Below, piece by piece: positions 7,784 through 16,093 of a stretch of 64,000 nt of DNA (position 1 is the stretch's first letter; every line of letters starts with the position of its first letter). This DNA is from TMED8 sp038125725 (GTDB lineage: Bacteria > Pseudomonadota > Alphaproteobacteria > Rhodospirillales > Casp-alpha2): assembly GCA_038125725.1 (NCBI GenBank), contig JAYPEK010000002.1, positions 1-64,000 of the forward strand. The letters are read 5' to 3'. The position numbers were made by a program, and so were the translations under genes. A model generated the notes under the pieces. That model was not told where the DNA came from and searched no databases. It saw only the letters and a list, made by a program, of their open reading frames with translations.

Positions 7784-9101
7784 GGAATTCATCCGCGCGC
7801 TGCGTGCCGCCGACGTCCGCGTCTCGGTGGCGGAAGCCATGGAAGCGCACGCGGTCGTGGCCCAGGTGGGCTATGTCGACCGGGGGCTGCTGAAGGACTC
7901 GCTGTCGCTGACCTTGGCCAAGACGGTCGATGAGAAAGGCCGCTTCGACGACAGTTTCGAGCGATTTTTCGAGCGTGCCGAGTTCGCCGGCTGGAACGGC
8001 GACGCGGCAGGGGAGCGCGATGCGCCCGAGACCGGCAACGCGCTCGCCGACATGGCGCTGGCCGGCGACGGTGATGCGCTGGCCGCCGCCATGGAGCGCG
8101 CCGCCGTCGAGATCGGCGCCGGCAATGTGCGCTTCCGCACCCAGGTGAATTTCCTCACCCGGCGCCTCTTGGACCAATTGGGCCTGCGCGAGATGGAGGC
8201 GCTGATCAACGCGGTGCTGCGCGGCGACGTGCCGGGCGGGAGTGTGCTGGCGGACGATCTGGAGGCGGCGCGCACGCGCCTGTTCGCCGAAGCGCGCGGC
8301 TTCGTCGAGCGTCAGTTCGATCTCTACGGCCGCCTGGAAGGCGAACGCTTGCGCGAGAGTTTCCTCGAAAAGACAGCGCTTTCCGCCGTCGAGCGGCGCG
8401 ATTATGCGCGCATGAACCAACTGATCCGGCGCATGGCCCGGAAGCTGGCGGCGCGTTACCACCACCGCCACAAGCGCGCCCGGCGCGGGCATTTGGACGT
8501 GCGCCGCACCATGCGCGTCAACATGGCGCATGGCGGCATCCCGTTTGAGACCGTGTGGAAGCAGAAGAAGATCGAGAAGCCCAAGGTGGTGGCGATCTGC
8601 GACGTGTCGCGTTCGGTGGCGGCGGCGGCCAGGTTCCTGCTGATGTTCCTCTACGGCCTCAACGAAGTGCTGTCCGATGTCCGCAGTTTCGCCTTTTCAT
8701 CCAACCTGATTGAAATCGGCGAGCACCTGGACGCCGACCACGTGGACGACGCCATCGCGGCGGTGCTGGACCGGATCGGTTTCATGCCGACCGATTACGG
8801 CCGCGCCTTCGACGACCTCAAGTCCGGGTTCGGCAATGCCATCGACCGGCGCACCACGGTGATCATCCTGGGCGATGGGCGCTCCAATTATACCGATCCG
8901 CGATCCGACGTGATGAAGTGGCTGAACCAGCGCGCCAAGCGCATCGTCTGGCTCAACCCGGAGCCGGAGACCTTCTGGGGCACCGGCGATTCGGAAATGC
9001 CGCGCTACCGGCCCTATTGCCACGTGGCCAAGACCTGCCGCACGCTCAAGGACCTGGAACGCATCATCGACGATCTGTTGCGCTCGACCACGCGGGCTTA
9101 G
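7770..9101 (+). CDS. CoxE-like VWA domain protein
   Basis: Protein of about 443 residues of the CoxE family. The N-terminal two thirds are alpha-helical and charged. A von Willebrand A domain follows with the metal-ion-dependent adhesion motif in AICDVSRSVAAAARF and the later VIILGDGRSNYTDP segment. It is the expected partner of the preceding AAA+ ATPase, and the two genes overlap by 14 bases. I prefer the GTG at 7770 (reading M-R-P-L-E-E-F-I); a TTG at 7761 is possible. The role in cofactor maturation is inferred from CoxD/CoxE pairs in CO dehydrogenase clusters. Confidence 0.78.
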   Translation: MRPLEEFIRALRAADVRVSVAEAMEAHAVVAQVGYVDRGLLKDSLSLTLAKTVDEKGRFDDSFERFFERAEFAGWNGDAAGERDAPETGNALADMALAGDGDALAAAMERAAVEIGAGNVRFRTQVNFLTRRLLDQLGLREMEALINAVLRGDVPGGSVLADDLEAARTRLFAEARGFVERQFDLYGRLEGERLRESFLEKTALSAVERRDYARMNQLIRRMARKLAARYHHRHKRARRGHLDVRRTMRVNMAHGGIPFETVWKQKKIEKPKVVAICDVSRSVAAAARFLLMFLYGLNEVLSDVRSFAFSSNLIEIGEHLDADHVDDAIAAVLDRIGFMPTDYGRAFDDLKSGFGNAIDRRTTVIILGDGRSNYTDPRSDVMKWLNQRAKRIVWLNPEPETFWGTGDSEMPRYRPYCHVAKTCRTLKDLERIIDDLLRSTTRA

Positions 9102-9218
9102 GCCGGCGGCAGGTTCTCAGAACGAGAAAATAACCCTGAAATATGTGCTGGTATTCCAGGACCGGCATGAAAAATTGTGGCGTCCGCGCTCTTCCGAACA
9201 CCGAACGAGTGAAAGCCA

Positions 9219-9587
9219 ATGAACCTCCCCGCCGACTTCCACGAGAAGTGCACCTCCGTCTTTTATGAAGAACTGTTCAACCTGATCCCCGCCGCGCGGG
9301 AACTGTTTTCCGGCCTGACCCAGAAGCACAGCATGTTCTCCATCGCCATGCTGGCGATCTTGGGCGATGCCAAGGATCCGGATGCCTTGCGTCAGCAGTT
9401 GCGCCAGTTGGGCAAGCGTCACCATGCGTTCGGCATTCTGCCGTTGCATATCAAGGTCGGACGCCAGGCCTTCAGCACCGCCGTACAGAAGGCCGCGCCC
9501 GATCTCACCGACGGTGACCTGGCCTTTTTTGAGACCGCCTACGACGAACTGGCCGCCGCGATGATCGATCGCCCCCAGCCGGCCTGA
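9219..9587 (+). CDS. Globin family protein, short
   Basis: A 122-residue single-domain globin. FYEELFNLIPAARELF and QKHSMFSIAMLAIL match helices A-C and E of bacterial globins, and LGKRHHAFGI carries the proximal haem histidine (His68, followed by x-x-Phe-Gly). It is shorter than usual at the N-terminus. A second globin with similar sequence follows 80 bases later, then a Cache-domain kinase. The ligand could be O2 or NO; the sequence does not decide. An 11-bp palindrome GTTCTCAGAAC lies at 9113-9123 in its upstream region. Confidence 0.75.
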   Translation: MNLPADFHEKCTSVFYEELFNLIPAARELFSGLTQKHSMFSIAMLAILGDAKDPDALRQQLRQLGKRHHAFGILPLHIKVGRQAFSTAVQKAAPDLTDGDLAFFETAYDELAAAMIDRPQPA

Positions 9588-9603
9588 CCGGCGGCGATGC
9601 GGC

Positions 9604-9619
9604 TCATACATTTGTATGA
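9604..9619. promoter_or_regulatory. Inverted repeat upstream of the second globin
   Basis: TCATACA and TGTATGA form perfect 7-bp arms around a TT spacer. The dyad sits about 50 bases before the ATG of the second globin, in a short AT-rich gap, and is a plausible repressor operator. Confidence 0.4.
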
Positions 9620-9667
9620 TATTGTGTCCCAAGGTTTAACGGCGGCTTCTAGGCAGGAACCGACGAC

Positions 9668-10117
9668 ATGACGGGCAGGGCGAATACCCACGGCGATATC
9701 TGGGCACGAACCCGGCAAGCGGTCGAGGCCGATTTCGAGGACTTCGATTTCGAGCGCGCCTGCGACGTTTTCTACGACGAACTGCTGACGGCCATTCCCG
9801 GCGCGTCCAATCTGTTCCGCGATGTCGAAGGCCAGAAGCACATGTTCTCGCTGGCTCTGGAAATGATCCTTCGCGCCAAGCATGACGACCCCGAACTGGC
9901 GGCGTATCTCAAGAAATTGGGCACCATTCATCGTCATGCCGGGATACACGATTTTCACCTGGATATCGGTTTTCGCGCCTTCTTGAAGGCGCTCGATGCG
10001 GCGAACCAGGATCTCACCGACGGCAAGCGCCGGCAGTTCGTGGCCGCGTACCAGAGCTTGGCCAGACATATGGGGTACAAGGGCAAGCGATACGCCATGA
10101 CCGGCGACGATCCCTAA
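9668..10117 (+). CDS. Globin family protein
   Basis: A 149-residue globin homologous to its neighbour. It has FYDELLTAIPGASNLF, GQKHMFSLALEMIL and the proximal histidine in LGTIHRHAGI. The N-terminus is about 25 residues longer than that of the first globin and fits a normal helix A. Tandem globins directly ahead of a sensor kinase suggest a gas-responsive unit, but the functional link is inference. A good FNR/FixK-like promoter lies between this gene and the kinase, so the globin may be transcribed separately from it. Confidence 0.78.
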   Translation: MTGRANTHGDIWARTRQAVEADFEDFDFERACDVFYDELLTAIPGASNLFRDVEGQKHMFSLALEMILRAKHDDPELAAYLKKLGTIHRHAGIHDFHLDIGFRAFLKALDAANQDLTDGKRRQFVAAYQSLARHMGYKGKRYAMTGDDP

Positions 10118-10133
10118 GGTCGGCGAATCTGGG

Positions 10134-10175
10134 TTGATTTGAGTCAAATCCACTTATTGGGAAGTAAGTTATATC
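10134..10175 (+). promoter_or_regulatory. FNR/FixK-type class II promoter
   Basis: TTGAT-TTGA-GTCAA at 10134-10147 fits the FNR/FixK consensus TTGAY-N4-RTCAA. A -10-like TATATC lies at 10170-10175, exactly where it should be if the box is centred at -41.5 (start near 10182). The following sensor kinase begins at 10252. A CcrM site (GAGTC, 10141-10145) overlaps the right half of the box. Confidence 0.6.
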
Positions 10176-10251
10176 TCGCAAAATATGATGAGCAATTTGG
10201 ACCGTCGTCCCGAAACCGGCCAATAAGGCCAGGTGGCGGCGGAAGGATCAG

Positions 10252-11904
10252 ATGAAGAAAGTCGTCGCGGCGCTTTCGCTTTTGCTGTTTTCCGTGGCGC
10301 TGTTCGGCTTCGCCTATCAGTCCGTCGACACCACGTCTTCGGCGCTCGCCATCCGGAAATACCAAGCCATCAATACATACTTACGTGCGCGTTTGAACGA
10401 CTGGACGACGTCGTTTCAGGTTTTGGCCTACGCCATTCGCAGCCATGGAATCGACGACGGCGAGTTGCATCGTCTTTCGGCGCTTTTGCAAAAAGCCCAT
10501 CCCGTCCTGAGAACGGTCATCATCGTCACGCCCGACGGGACCGTCGCCGCCGATTCGCGCGAAGGTCAACCGAGCCGCGGGCGGAAGGTCAACGACCGGG
10601 CCTATTTCGCCGCGCACCAAGACCCTGGAGCCGCGCCCGTTTTCCTGGGCGCGCCCGTCCGTAGCCGCGTCGACGGTCATTGGTCGGTGCCGTTTTCCGT
10701 CGCGGTGCGCGGGCCCGAACAGCAATTGCTGGCGGTCATCGCGTCCGCCATCGATCCAGGGAGGCTTTCCGGCGAAATCCACCGCACCTTCGCCTACGGC
10801 GACTACCAGGCGGTCATCGTCGATGCCGCAGACGACGTGATCACCACGGTCCCCTATGACGAGAGCGGCTACACCATGCCGTTCCGGCAATGGCTCGGGC
10901 GCGAGCGCCAGGCGGGCTTATGGAACCGGCTGACCGGCTTCTTTTCCGTCGAAGCGGCCGGCTCTCCCGCATCCGGTCCCGTCACGTTCACCACCCACGC
11001 GGAGATTCGCGGGCGCTACGTGCTCGAAAACATCGTGTCCTTCACCTGGAAAGGCCTGCTCGCCGCCGTGGTCCTATGGACGGCAGCGGTCTGGCACCTG
11101 CGCCGCCAGGAAAACGTCAAGCGGCTGTTGACCGACGCCAAGATCAACGCCGGGGAATTGGCCGATCAGGCGCGTGAGGCGAATGAAGCGAAGTCCCAGT
11201 TCCTGGCAAGCATGAGCCACGAATTACGGACGCCGCTTAATGCCATCCTTGGCTTTTCCAACATGATCTCGCGTGAATCGCTGGGCCAGGTGAACAACCG
11301 GAAATACGTCGACTACGCCCATCACATCCACCAGTCCGGCGAGCATCTGCTGGCCATTATCAACGACGTCCTGGACCTGTCGAAGATAGAGGCCGGCAAG
11401 GCCAAGCTGGACCTGATCCGGTTCGAGCTGGAAACCGAAATTCTGGCGGCGATCAAGTTGATCGGCAGGGGCGGCCGCGAAACCGGGCGTCAGTTCGATG
11501 TCGAGATCGCCGATGGTGCCGGGGAACTGGTCGCCGATATCCGGGCCTTCCGCCAGATCATGGTCAATCTGCTGTCGAATGCCGACAAATATTCACCTGA
11601 AGATGCCGCCGTCTCCATCGCCGCGCGGACCGGAACCACCGGCAGCACGATTATCGAAATCACCGACCGAGGTATCGGCGTTCCGCCGGAGGACCTGGCG
11701 CGAATCCTGGAGCCCTTCGGCCAGGCGCGGACCAACGCCCAGTTGGCCCATGACGGCACGGGCCTCGGCTTGCCGGTCTCGAAAGGCTTGATGGAATTGC
11801 ATGGCGGCGCCATGGAAATCGAGAGCGAGGTTGGCCGGGGAACCTCCGTGCGGCTGAATTTCCCGCGCCGAGCCATTCCGGCGGGCTCGGTAGCGGTCTC
11901 CTGA
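10252..11904 (+). CDS. Membrane sensor histidine kinase with periplasmic Cache-like domain
   Basis: A 550-residue kinase. An N-terminal membrane anchor (about 3-20) is followed by a roughly 230-residue extracytoplasmic region resembling a dCache sensor: VIIVTPDGTVAADSREG, then NDRAYFAAHQDPG. The second membrane segment is near 262-282. HisKA carries His323 in SMSHELRTPLNAILGF. HATPase has a standard N box (VNLLSNADKYSP), DRGIGVP and GTGLGLPVSKG. No receiver domain is fused and no response regulator is adjacent, so it needs a partner elsewhere. The Cache domain suggests a small-molecule ligand. The FNR-like promoter upstream suggests induction at low oxygen. Confidence 0.82.
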   Translation: MKKVVAALSLLLFSVALFGFAYQSVDTTSSALAIRKYQAINTYLRARLNDWTTSFQVLAYAIRSHGIDDGELHRLSALLQKAHPVLRTVIIVTPDGTVAADSREGQPSRGRKVNDRAYFAAHQDPGAAPVFLGAPVRSRVDGHWSVPFSVAVRGPEQQLLAVIASAIDPGRLSGEIHRTFAYGDYQAVIVDAADDVITTVPYDESGYTMPFRQWLGRERQAGLWNRLTGFFSVEAAGSPASGPVTFTTHAEIRGRYVLENIVSFTWKGLLAAVVLWTAAVWHLRRQENVKRLLTDAKINAGELADQAREANEAKSQFLASMSHELRTPLNAILGFSNMISRESLGQVNNRKYVDYAHHIHQSGEHLLAIINDVLDLSKIEAGKAKLDLIRFELETEILAAIKLIGRGGRETGRQFDVEIADGAGELVADIRAFRQIMVNLLSNADKYSPEDAAVSIAARTGTTGSTIIEITDRGIGVPPEDLARILEPFGQARTNAQLAHDGTGLGLPVSKGLMELHGGAMEIESEVGRGTSVRLNFPRRAIPAGSVAVS

Positions 11905-12010
11905 CGCTGTTTCGCGAGCCGCTTTCAAGGCGGTGGGAGCGGCGGTTCGTGCGGATCATGCCGCAATGCAGCACCCGCCCGTGCGAGATCATCAAAACGT
12001 CATACTTGGC

Positions 12011-12039
12011 TTGACCGGGTGAACGGCCATGCTTATTGT
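12011..12039 (+). promoter_or_regulatory. Sigma-70-like promoter of etfBA
   Basis: TTGACC (12011-12016) and TATTGT (12034-12039) are separated by exactly 17 bases. The predicted start leaves a leader of about 110 bases before etfB. The rest of the 250-base gap (11905-12154) shows no gene and no clear riboswitch. Confidence 0.45.
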
Positions 12040-12154
12040 GCAGTGCGAAATTCGGGGGGAACGGCTGGAAATCGGGGACATTTTTCGGATGCCGGCCGAA
12101 GACTGAACGATTTCAACCAAGTTCGATAGTGAAACTGAATTTGCAGGTTTGTTC

Positions 12155-12904
12155 ATGAAAGTGCTAGTCGCCGTGAAGCGGGTCGTTGACTACAACGTCA
12201 AGATTCGCGTCAAGTCGGACCAGACGGGGGTGGAGACCGCCAACGTCAAGATGTCCATGAACCCGTTCGATGAAATTGCCGTCGAGGAGGCCGTGCGCCT
12301 CAAGGAAGCCGGCACCGCCGAAGAGGTGATCGCCGTTTCCCTGGGCGCCCAACAGTGCCAGGAGACCATCCGTACGGCGCTGGCCATGGGCGCCGACCGC
12401 GGCGTCCTGGTGCAGTCCGACGACGAGTTACAGCCCTTGGCCGTGGCCAAGCTGCTGAAGGCCGTCTGCGAGAAGGAAAACCCGGACCTGGTGATCGTCG
12501 GCAAGCAGGCCATCGATGACGATTCCAACCAGACCGGCCAGATGCTGGCCGCGCTGCTGGGCTGGGCGCAGGGCACCTTCGCTTCCAAGATCGATCTGGA
12601 TGGCGGCACCGCCAAGGTGACGCGCGAGGTCGACGGCGGCCTCGAGACCGTGGACCTGAAGATGCCGGTGGTGGTGACCACCGACTTGCGCCTCAACGAG
12701 CCGCGTTACGCCTCGCTGCCGAACATCATGAAGGCCAAGAAGAAGCCCATCGACACCTTTACCCCGGCCGATCTCGGCGTCGACATCACGCCGCGCCTCA
12801 AGGTGCTGAAGGTGACCGAGCCGCCGGCGCGCGAAGCCGGCGTCATCGTCGAGACCGTCGCCGAACTGGTGGATAAACTGAAGAACGAAGCGAAGGTGAT
12901 CTGA
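12155..12904 (+). CDS. etfB: Electron transfer flavoprotein beta subunit
   Basis: A 249-residue EtfB: MKVLVAVKRVVDYNVKIRVK at the N-terminus, MNPFDEIAVEEAVRLKE, and the AMP-binding signature around GKQAIDDDSNQTGQMLAALL, plus VVTTDLRLNEPRYASLPNI. With EtfA it takes electrons from acyl-CoA and other dehydrogenases and passes them to ETF-quinone oxidoreductase. The ATG at 12155 is used; a TTG two codons earlier is unlikely. The stop overlaps the etfA start by one base (TGATG). Confidence 0.95.
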   Translation: MKVLVAVKRVVDYNVKIRVKSDQTGVETANVKMSMNPFDEIAVEEAVRLKEAGTAEEVIAVSLGAQQCQETIRTALAMGADRGVLVQSDDELQPLAVAKLLKAVCEKENPDLVIVGKQAIDDDSNQTGQMLAALLGWAQGTFASKIDLDGGTAKVTREVDGGLETVDLKMPVVVTTDLRLNEPRYASLPNIMKAKKKPIDTFTPADLGVDITPRLKVLKVTEPPAREAGVIVETVAELVDKLKNEAKVI

Positions 12905-13842
12905 TGAGCGTCCTGATCCTCGCCGAACATGACAATTCGGAACTGAAACCCGCCACCCTCAACACCGTGACGGCGGCTTCCCAATTGGGCGACGTGACCG
13001 TGCTGGTCGCGGGCTCGGGCTGCGCCGCCGTGGGCGAGCAAGCGGCCAAGGTGGCCGGCGTCGCCAAGGTTGTGGTCGCCGACAGCCCGCTCTACGCCAA
13101 CGCGCTGGCGGAAAACGTCGCGGCACTGGTGGTCTCCATGGCCGGCGATTATTCGCACGTGCTGGCGCCGGCGACCACGTCGGGCAAGAACATCATGCCG
13201 CGCGTCGCGGCACTGCTGGACGTGGCGCAGATTTCCGACATCACCGGGGTCGAAAGCGCCGATACTTTCGTGCGCCCGATCTATGCCGGCAACGCCATGG
13301 CCACCGTGCAGTCCACGGACGCGGTCAAGGTCATTACCGTGCGCACCACCGGATTCGACGCCGCCGCCGCCGAGGGCGGCTCGGCCGCCGTCGAAAGTGC
13401 TGGGGCCGCCGCTGACGCCGGCCTTTCGACCTTCGTCGGCTCCGAGCTGACCAAGTCGGAGCGCCCGGAGCTGACCTCGGCCTCGATCATCATTTCCGGC
13501 GGCCGCGGCATGCAGTCGGGCGATAACTTCCCGATGCTGGAAGAGGTCGCCGACAAGCTCGGCGCCGCCGTCGGCGCGTCGCGCGCGGCGGTCGATGCCG
13601 GGTTCGTTCCCAACGACTACCAGGTCGGCCAGACCGGCAAGGTGGTGGCGCCCGACCTCTACATCGCGGTCGGCATTTCCGGCGCCATCCAGCACCTGGC
13701 GGGGATGAAGGACTCCAAGGTGATCGTCGCCATCAACAAGGACGAGGAAGCGCCGATCTTCCAGGTCGCTGATTACGGCCTGGTCGCCGATCTGTTCAAC
13801 GCCGTGCCGGAACTGTCGGCCGAGTTGGACAAGGTCCTCTGA
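12904..13842 (+). CDS. etfA: Electron transfer flavoprotein alpha subunit
   Basis: A 312-residue EtfA with the C-terminal FAD-binding domain: SGGRGMQSGDNF, GASRAAVDAGFVPNDYQVGQTGK, ALGISGAIQH-type AVGISGAIQHLAGMKDSK and INKDEEAPIFQVADYGLVADL. It forms the heterodimer with EtfB and binds the FAD. Its substrates in this region may include the methylsuccinyl-CoA dehydrogenase encoded at 50573-52249. It is translationally coupled to etfB. Confidence 0.95.
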   Translation: MSVLILAEHDNSELKPATLNTVTAASQLGDVTVLVAGSGCAAVGEQAAKVAGVAKVVVADSPLYANALAENVAALVVSMAGDYSHVLAPATTSGKNIMPRVAALLDVAQISDITGVESADTFVRPIYAGNAMATVQSTDAVKVITVRTTGFDAAAAEGGSAAVESAGAAADAGLSTFVGSELTKSERPELTSASIIISGGRGMQSGDNFPMLEEVADKLGAAVGASRAAVDAGFVPNDYQVGQTGKVVAPDLYIAVGISGAIQHLAGMKDSKVIVAINKDEEAPIFQVADYGLVADLFNAVPELSAELDKVL

Positions 13843-13864
13843 CAACAACAACGGATCGCTGAAC

Positions 13865-14740
13865 ATGGATATTCAAAAGATCGGAGTCATCGGCGCCGGC
13901 CAGATGGGGGGCGGTATCGCCCAGGTCTGCGCCCTCAAGGGCTTCGACGTTACCGTCCTCGACATCTCCGAAGACGCCATTGCCAAGGGCCGCGAGCGGC
14001 TGGAATCGAGCCTGGCCCGCGACGTGGAACGCGGGCGGCTTGCCGCCGAGGACCGCGACGAGGCGCTGGCGCACCTCAACTGGGGCACCGAGTACGGCAT
14101 CTTCGGCGACAGCGACATGGTCATCGAAGCCGCCACCGAGGACGAGGATATCAAGAAGGCGATCCTCAGGAAGCTCTGCGAGGTGGTGCCCAGCCACACG
14201 CTGATCGCGTCCAACACGTCGTCGATCTCGATCACGCGGCTGGCCGCGCAGACCGACCGTCCCGGCCAGTTCTGTGGCATGCACTTCATGAACCCGGTGC
14301 CGCGCATGCAACTGGTGGAACTGATCCGTGGTATCGCCACCGACGAAGACACCTACCAGACGGTGCGCGACGTCACCGACAAGCTCGGCAAGACCGCGGT
14401 CAACGCCGAGGATTTCCCGGCCTTCATCGTCAACCGCATCCTGCTGCCGATGATCAACGAGGCGATCTACACGCTTTACGAAGGCGTTGGCTCGGTGGCC
14501 GCCATCGACACCGCCATGAAGCTCGGCACCAACCACCCGATGGGCCCCTTGGAACTGGCCGATTTCATCGGCTTGGACACCTGTCTCGCCGTCATGCACG
14601 TGCTGCATGAAGGTCTCGCCGATACCAAGTATCGGCCCTGTCCGTTGTTGGTGAAGTATGTCGAGGCCGGCTGGCTCGGCAAGAAGACCAATCGTGGTTT
14701 CTACGACTATTCCGGCGACGAGCCGGTACCGACGCGCTAA
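13865..14740 (+). CDS. 3-hydroxybutyryl-CoA (3-hydroxyacyl-CoA) dehydrogenase
   Basis: A 291-residue single-function dehydrogenase of the Hbd/PaaH type. The NAD motif GAGQMGGGIAQ is at residues 9-19. Catalytic elements are SNTSSISITRLA, HFMNPVPRMQLVELI (catalytic His) and DFPAFIVNRILLPMINEA, and the C-terminal domain ends KTNRGFYDYSG. It oxidises (S)-3-hydroxyacyl-CoA to 3-ketoacyl-CoA. It lies 22 bases after etfA and is probably cotranscribed with etfBA, an arrangement common in alphaproteobacteria. A terminator follows. Confidence 0.92.
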   Translation: MDIQKIGVIGAGQMGGGIAQVCALKGFDVTVLDISEDAIAKGRERLESSLARDVERGRLAAEDRDEALAHLNWGTEYGIFGDSDMVIEAATEDEDIKKAILRKLCEVVPSHTLIASNTSSISITRLAAQTDRPGQFCGMHFMNPVPRMQLVELIRGIATDEDTYQTVRDVTDKLGKTAVNAEDFPAFIVNRILLPMINEAIYTLYEGVGSVAAIDTAMKLGTNHPMGPLELADFIGLDTCLAVMHVLHEGLADTKYRPCPLLVKYVEAGWLGKKTNRGFYDYSGDEPVPTR

Positions 14741-14766
14741 CGGCCCGGTTCGGCAATATCGCGAAC

Positions 14767-14808
14767 AAAAAAAGCGGGGCTTCGGCCCCGCTAATTTTTT
14801 GCTTTTTT
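14767..14808. terminator. Bidirectional rho-independent terminator
   Basis: AGCGGGGC (14773-14780), loop TTCG, GCCCCGCT (14785-14792), followed by AATTTTTTGCTTTTTTT. A run of A residues precedes the stem, so it can also stop the convergent ccrM transcript. Confidence 0.93.
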
Positions 14809-14856
14809 TATCCTCCCCGGAAAACCCGGGACGCAGTCGTTGTTATCGTTGATCGT

Positions 14857-15915
14857 TCAGTGGGTCTCGGCGCGGAGCTTCTGGCGGTAGAGATCGATGG
14901 GCACCATCTCGCCCTTCTTCTCCACATACCAGAACTGCCAGCCGTTGCAGGCCGGGGCCTTTTGCACATAGGCGCCGACTTGGTGGATTGAGCCCCGAAA
15001 GCCGTCGGTGACCAGCGTCCCGTCGGCGCGGACCCGCGCGGCATGCCGCTTGCGGCTGTCCATCAAGACCTCGCCCGGCTCCAGCAGCCCGCTTTCCAGC
15101 AGGCGCCCGAACGGCACCCGGGGCAGGTCCTTCTTGGTCGGTGTCTTCAGGAACTCTTCGATGGGTACGCGCTGGATGCGCGACAGCCGCTTCTCCGCCA
15201 ACTTGGCGTAGTCGGGATCGCGCTCCAGGCCGATGTAGTTGCGGCCGAGTTTTTTCGCCACCGCGCCCGTCGTGCCGGAGCCGAAGAACGGATCGAGGAC
15301 CACGTCACCCACTTCCGTCGACGACAGCACCACGCGATACAGAAGCGCTTCCGGCTTTTGCGTCGGGTGCGCTTTCTTGCCGTCTTTTTTGAGGCGCTCG
15401 GCGCCGGTGCAGAGCGGCAGCAGCCAGTCGGAGCGCATCTGCAAATCGTCGTTCATCGCCTTCATGGCGTCGTAGTTGAAGCGGTACTTGCTGTCCTGCG
15501 AGCGCGCGACCCAGATCAGCGTCTCGTGCGCGTTGGTGAAGCGCCGGCCGCGGAAATTCGGCATCGGGTTGGTCTTGCGCCAGACCACGTCGTTGAGCAT
15601 CCAGAAACCCAGGTCCTGCAACAGCGCGCCGACCCGGTAGATGTTGTGGTACGACCCGATCACCCAGAGCGTGCCATCGGGCTTCAGGACCCGGCGCGCC
15701 GCTATCAGCCAGGCGCGGGTGAAATCGTCGTATTGCTGGAAGCCGTCGAACTGGTCCCAGTCGTCGTCGACGCCGTCGACGCGGCTGTTGTTCGGCCGGT
15801 GCAACTCGCCGCCCAATTGCAGGTTATAGGGCGGGTCGGCGAACACCATGTCGACGCTGCCCTCCGGCAAGCTGTTCATCAGCTCGACGCAGTCGCCGAC
15901 AAGGATGCGGTTCAC
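14857..15915 (-). CDS. ccrM: CcrM cell-cycle adenine methyltransferase (GANTC)
   Basis: Beta-class N6-adenine methyltransferase. The catalytic DPPY is in FADPPYNLQLGGELHRP, and the SAM motif FXGXG appears as DPFFGSGTTGAVAKKLG. NPMPNFRGRRFTNAHETLIW, KAHPTQKPEALLYRV and the C-terminal CcrM domain (GSIHQVGAYVQKAPACNGW) identify the cell-cycle enzyme that methylates GANTC. I chose the GTG at 15915 (about 352 residues, close to Caulobacter CcrM). An ATG at 15984 would add 23 poorly conserved residues and would lie upstream of the likely transcription start. Autoregulation is suggested by the GANTC sites upstream. Confidence 0.93.
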   Translation of the reverse strand: MNRILVGDCVELMNSLPEGSVDMVFADPPYNLQLGGELHRPNNSRVDGVDDDWDQFDGFQQYDDFTRAWLIAARRVLKPDGTLWVIGSYHNIYRVGALLQDLGFWMLNDVVWRKTNPMPNFRGRRFTNAHETLIWVARSQDSKYRFNYDAMKAMNDDLQMRSDWLLPLCTGAERLKKDGKKAHPTQKPEALLYRVVLSSTEVGDVVLDPFFGSGTTGAVAKKLGRNYIGLERDPDYAKLAEKRLSRIQRVPIEEFLKTPTKKDLPRVPFGRLLESGLLEPGEVLMDSRKRHAARVRADGTLVTDGFRGSIHQVGAYVQKAPACNGWQFWYVEKKGEMVPIDLYRQKLRAETH

Positions 15916-15992
15916 CCCCTCATCGCCCCCGGTAACTCTATCGGACGCGCTTTGCGCACGTCTCTCTGTATGATCTCTGCCCATGACGCGGC

Positions 15993-16021
15993 AGCATGGC
16001 GGGGGGTGGACTCGCGGTCAA
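15993..16021 (-). promoter_or_regulatory. Possible ccrM promoter
   Basis: On the minus strand TTGACC (16016-16021) and a weak CATGCT (15993-15998) are 17 bases apart. A GANTC site (16009-16013) lies in the spacer. The -10 is poor, so this is tentative. Confidence 0.3.
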
Positions 16022-16093
16022 GACTTATTTGGAATCAACGACTTAGCGGCGATTCGGGCGCTAGATATGGAGTCTCTTTAGTCATCCGGACTC
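16009..16093. promoter_or_regulatory. Ladder of five GANTC methylation sites upstream of ccrM
   Basis: GACTC at 16009, GAATC at 16032, GATTC at 16051, GAGTC at 16070 and GACTC at 16089 occur at intervals of 23, 19, 19 and 19 bases. The last site is inside the 3' end of rnhB. GANTC is expected about once per 256 bases in random sequence of even composition. The sites are targets of the methyltransferase encoded just downstream. Confidence 0.8.

Noticed and set aside
16002..16077. A tandem repeat or microsatellite upstream of ccrM
   Set aside because: Only the GANTC pentamers recur at regular spacing. The sequence between them is not repeated, so it is a spaced-site array and not a simple repeat.
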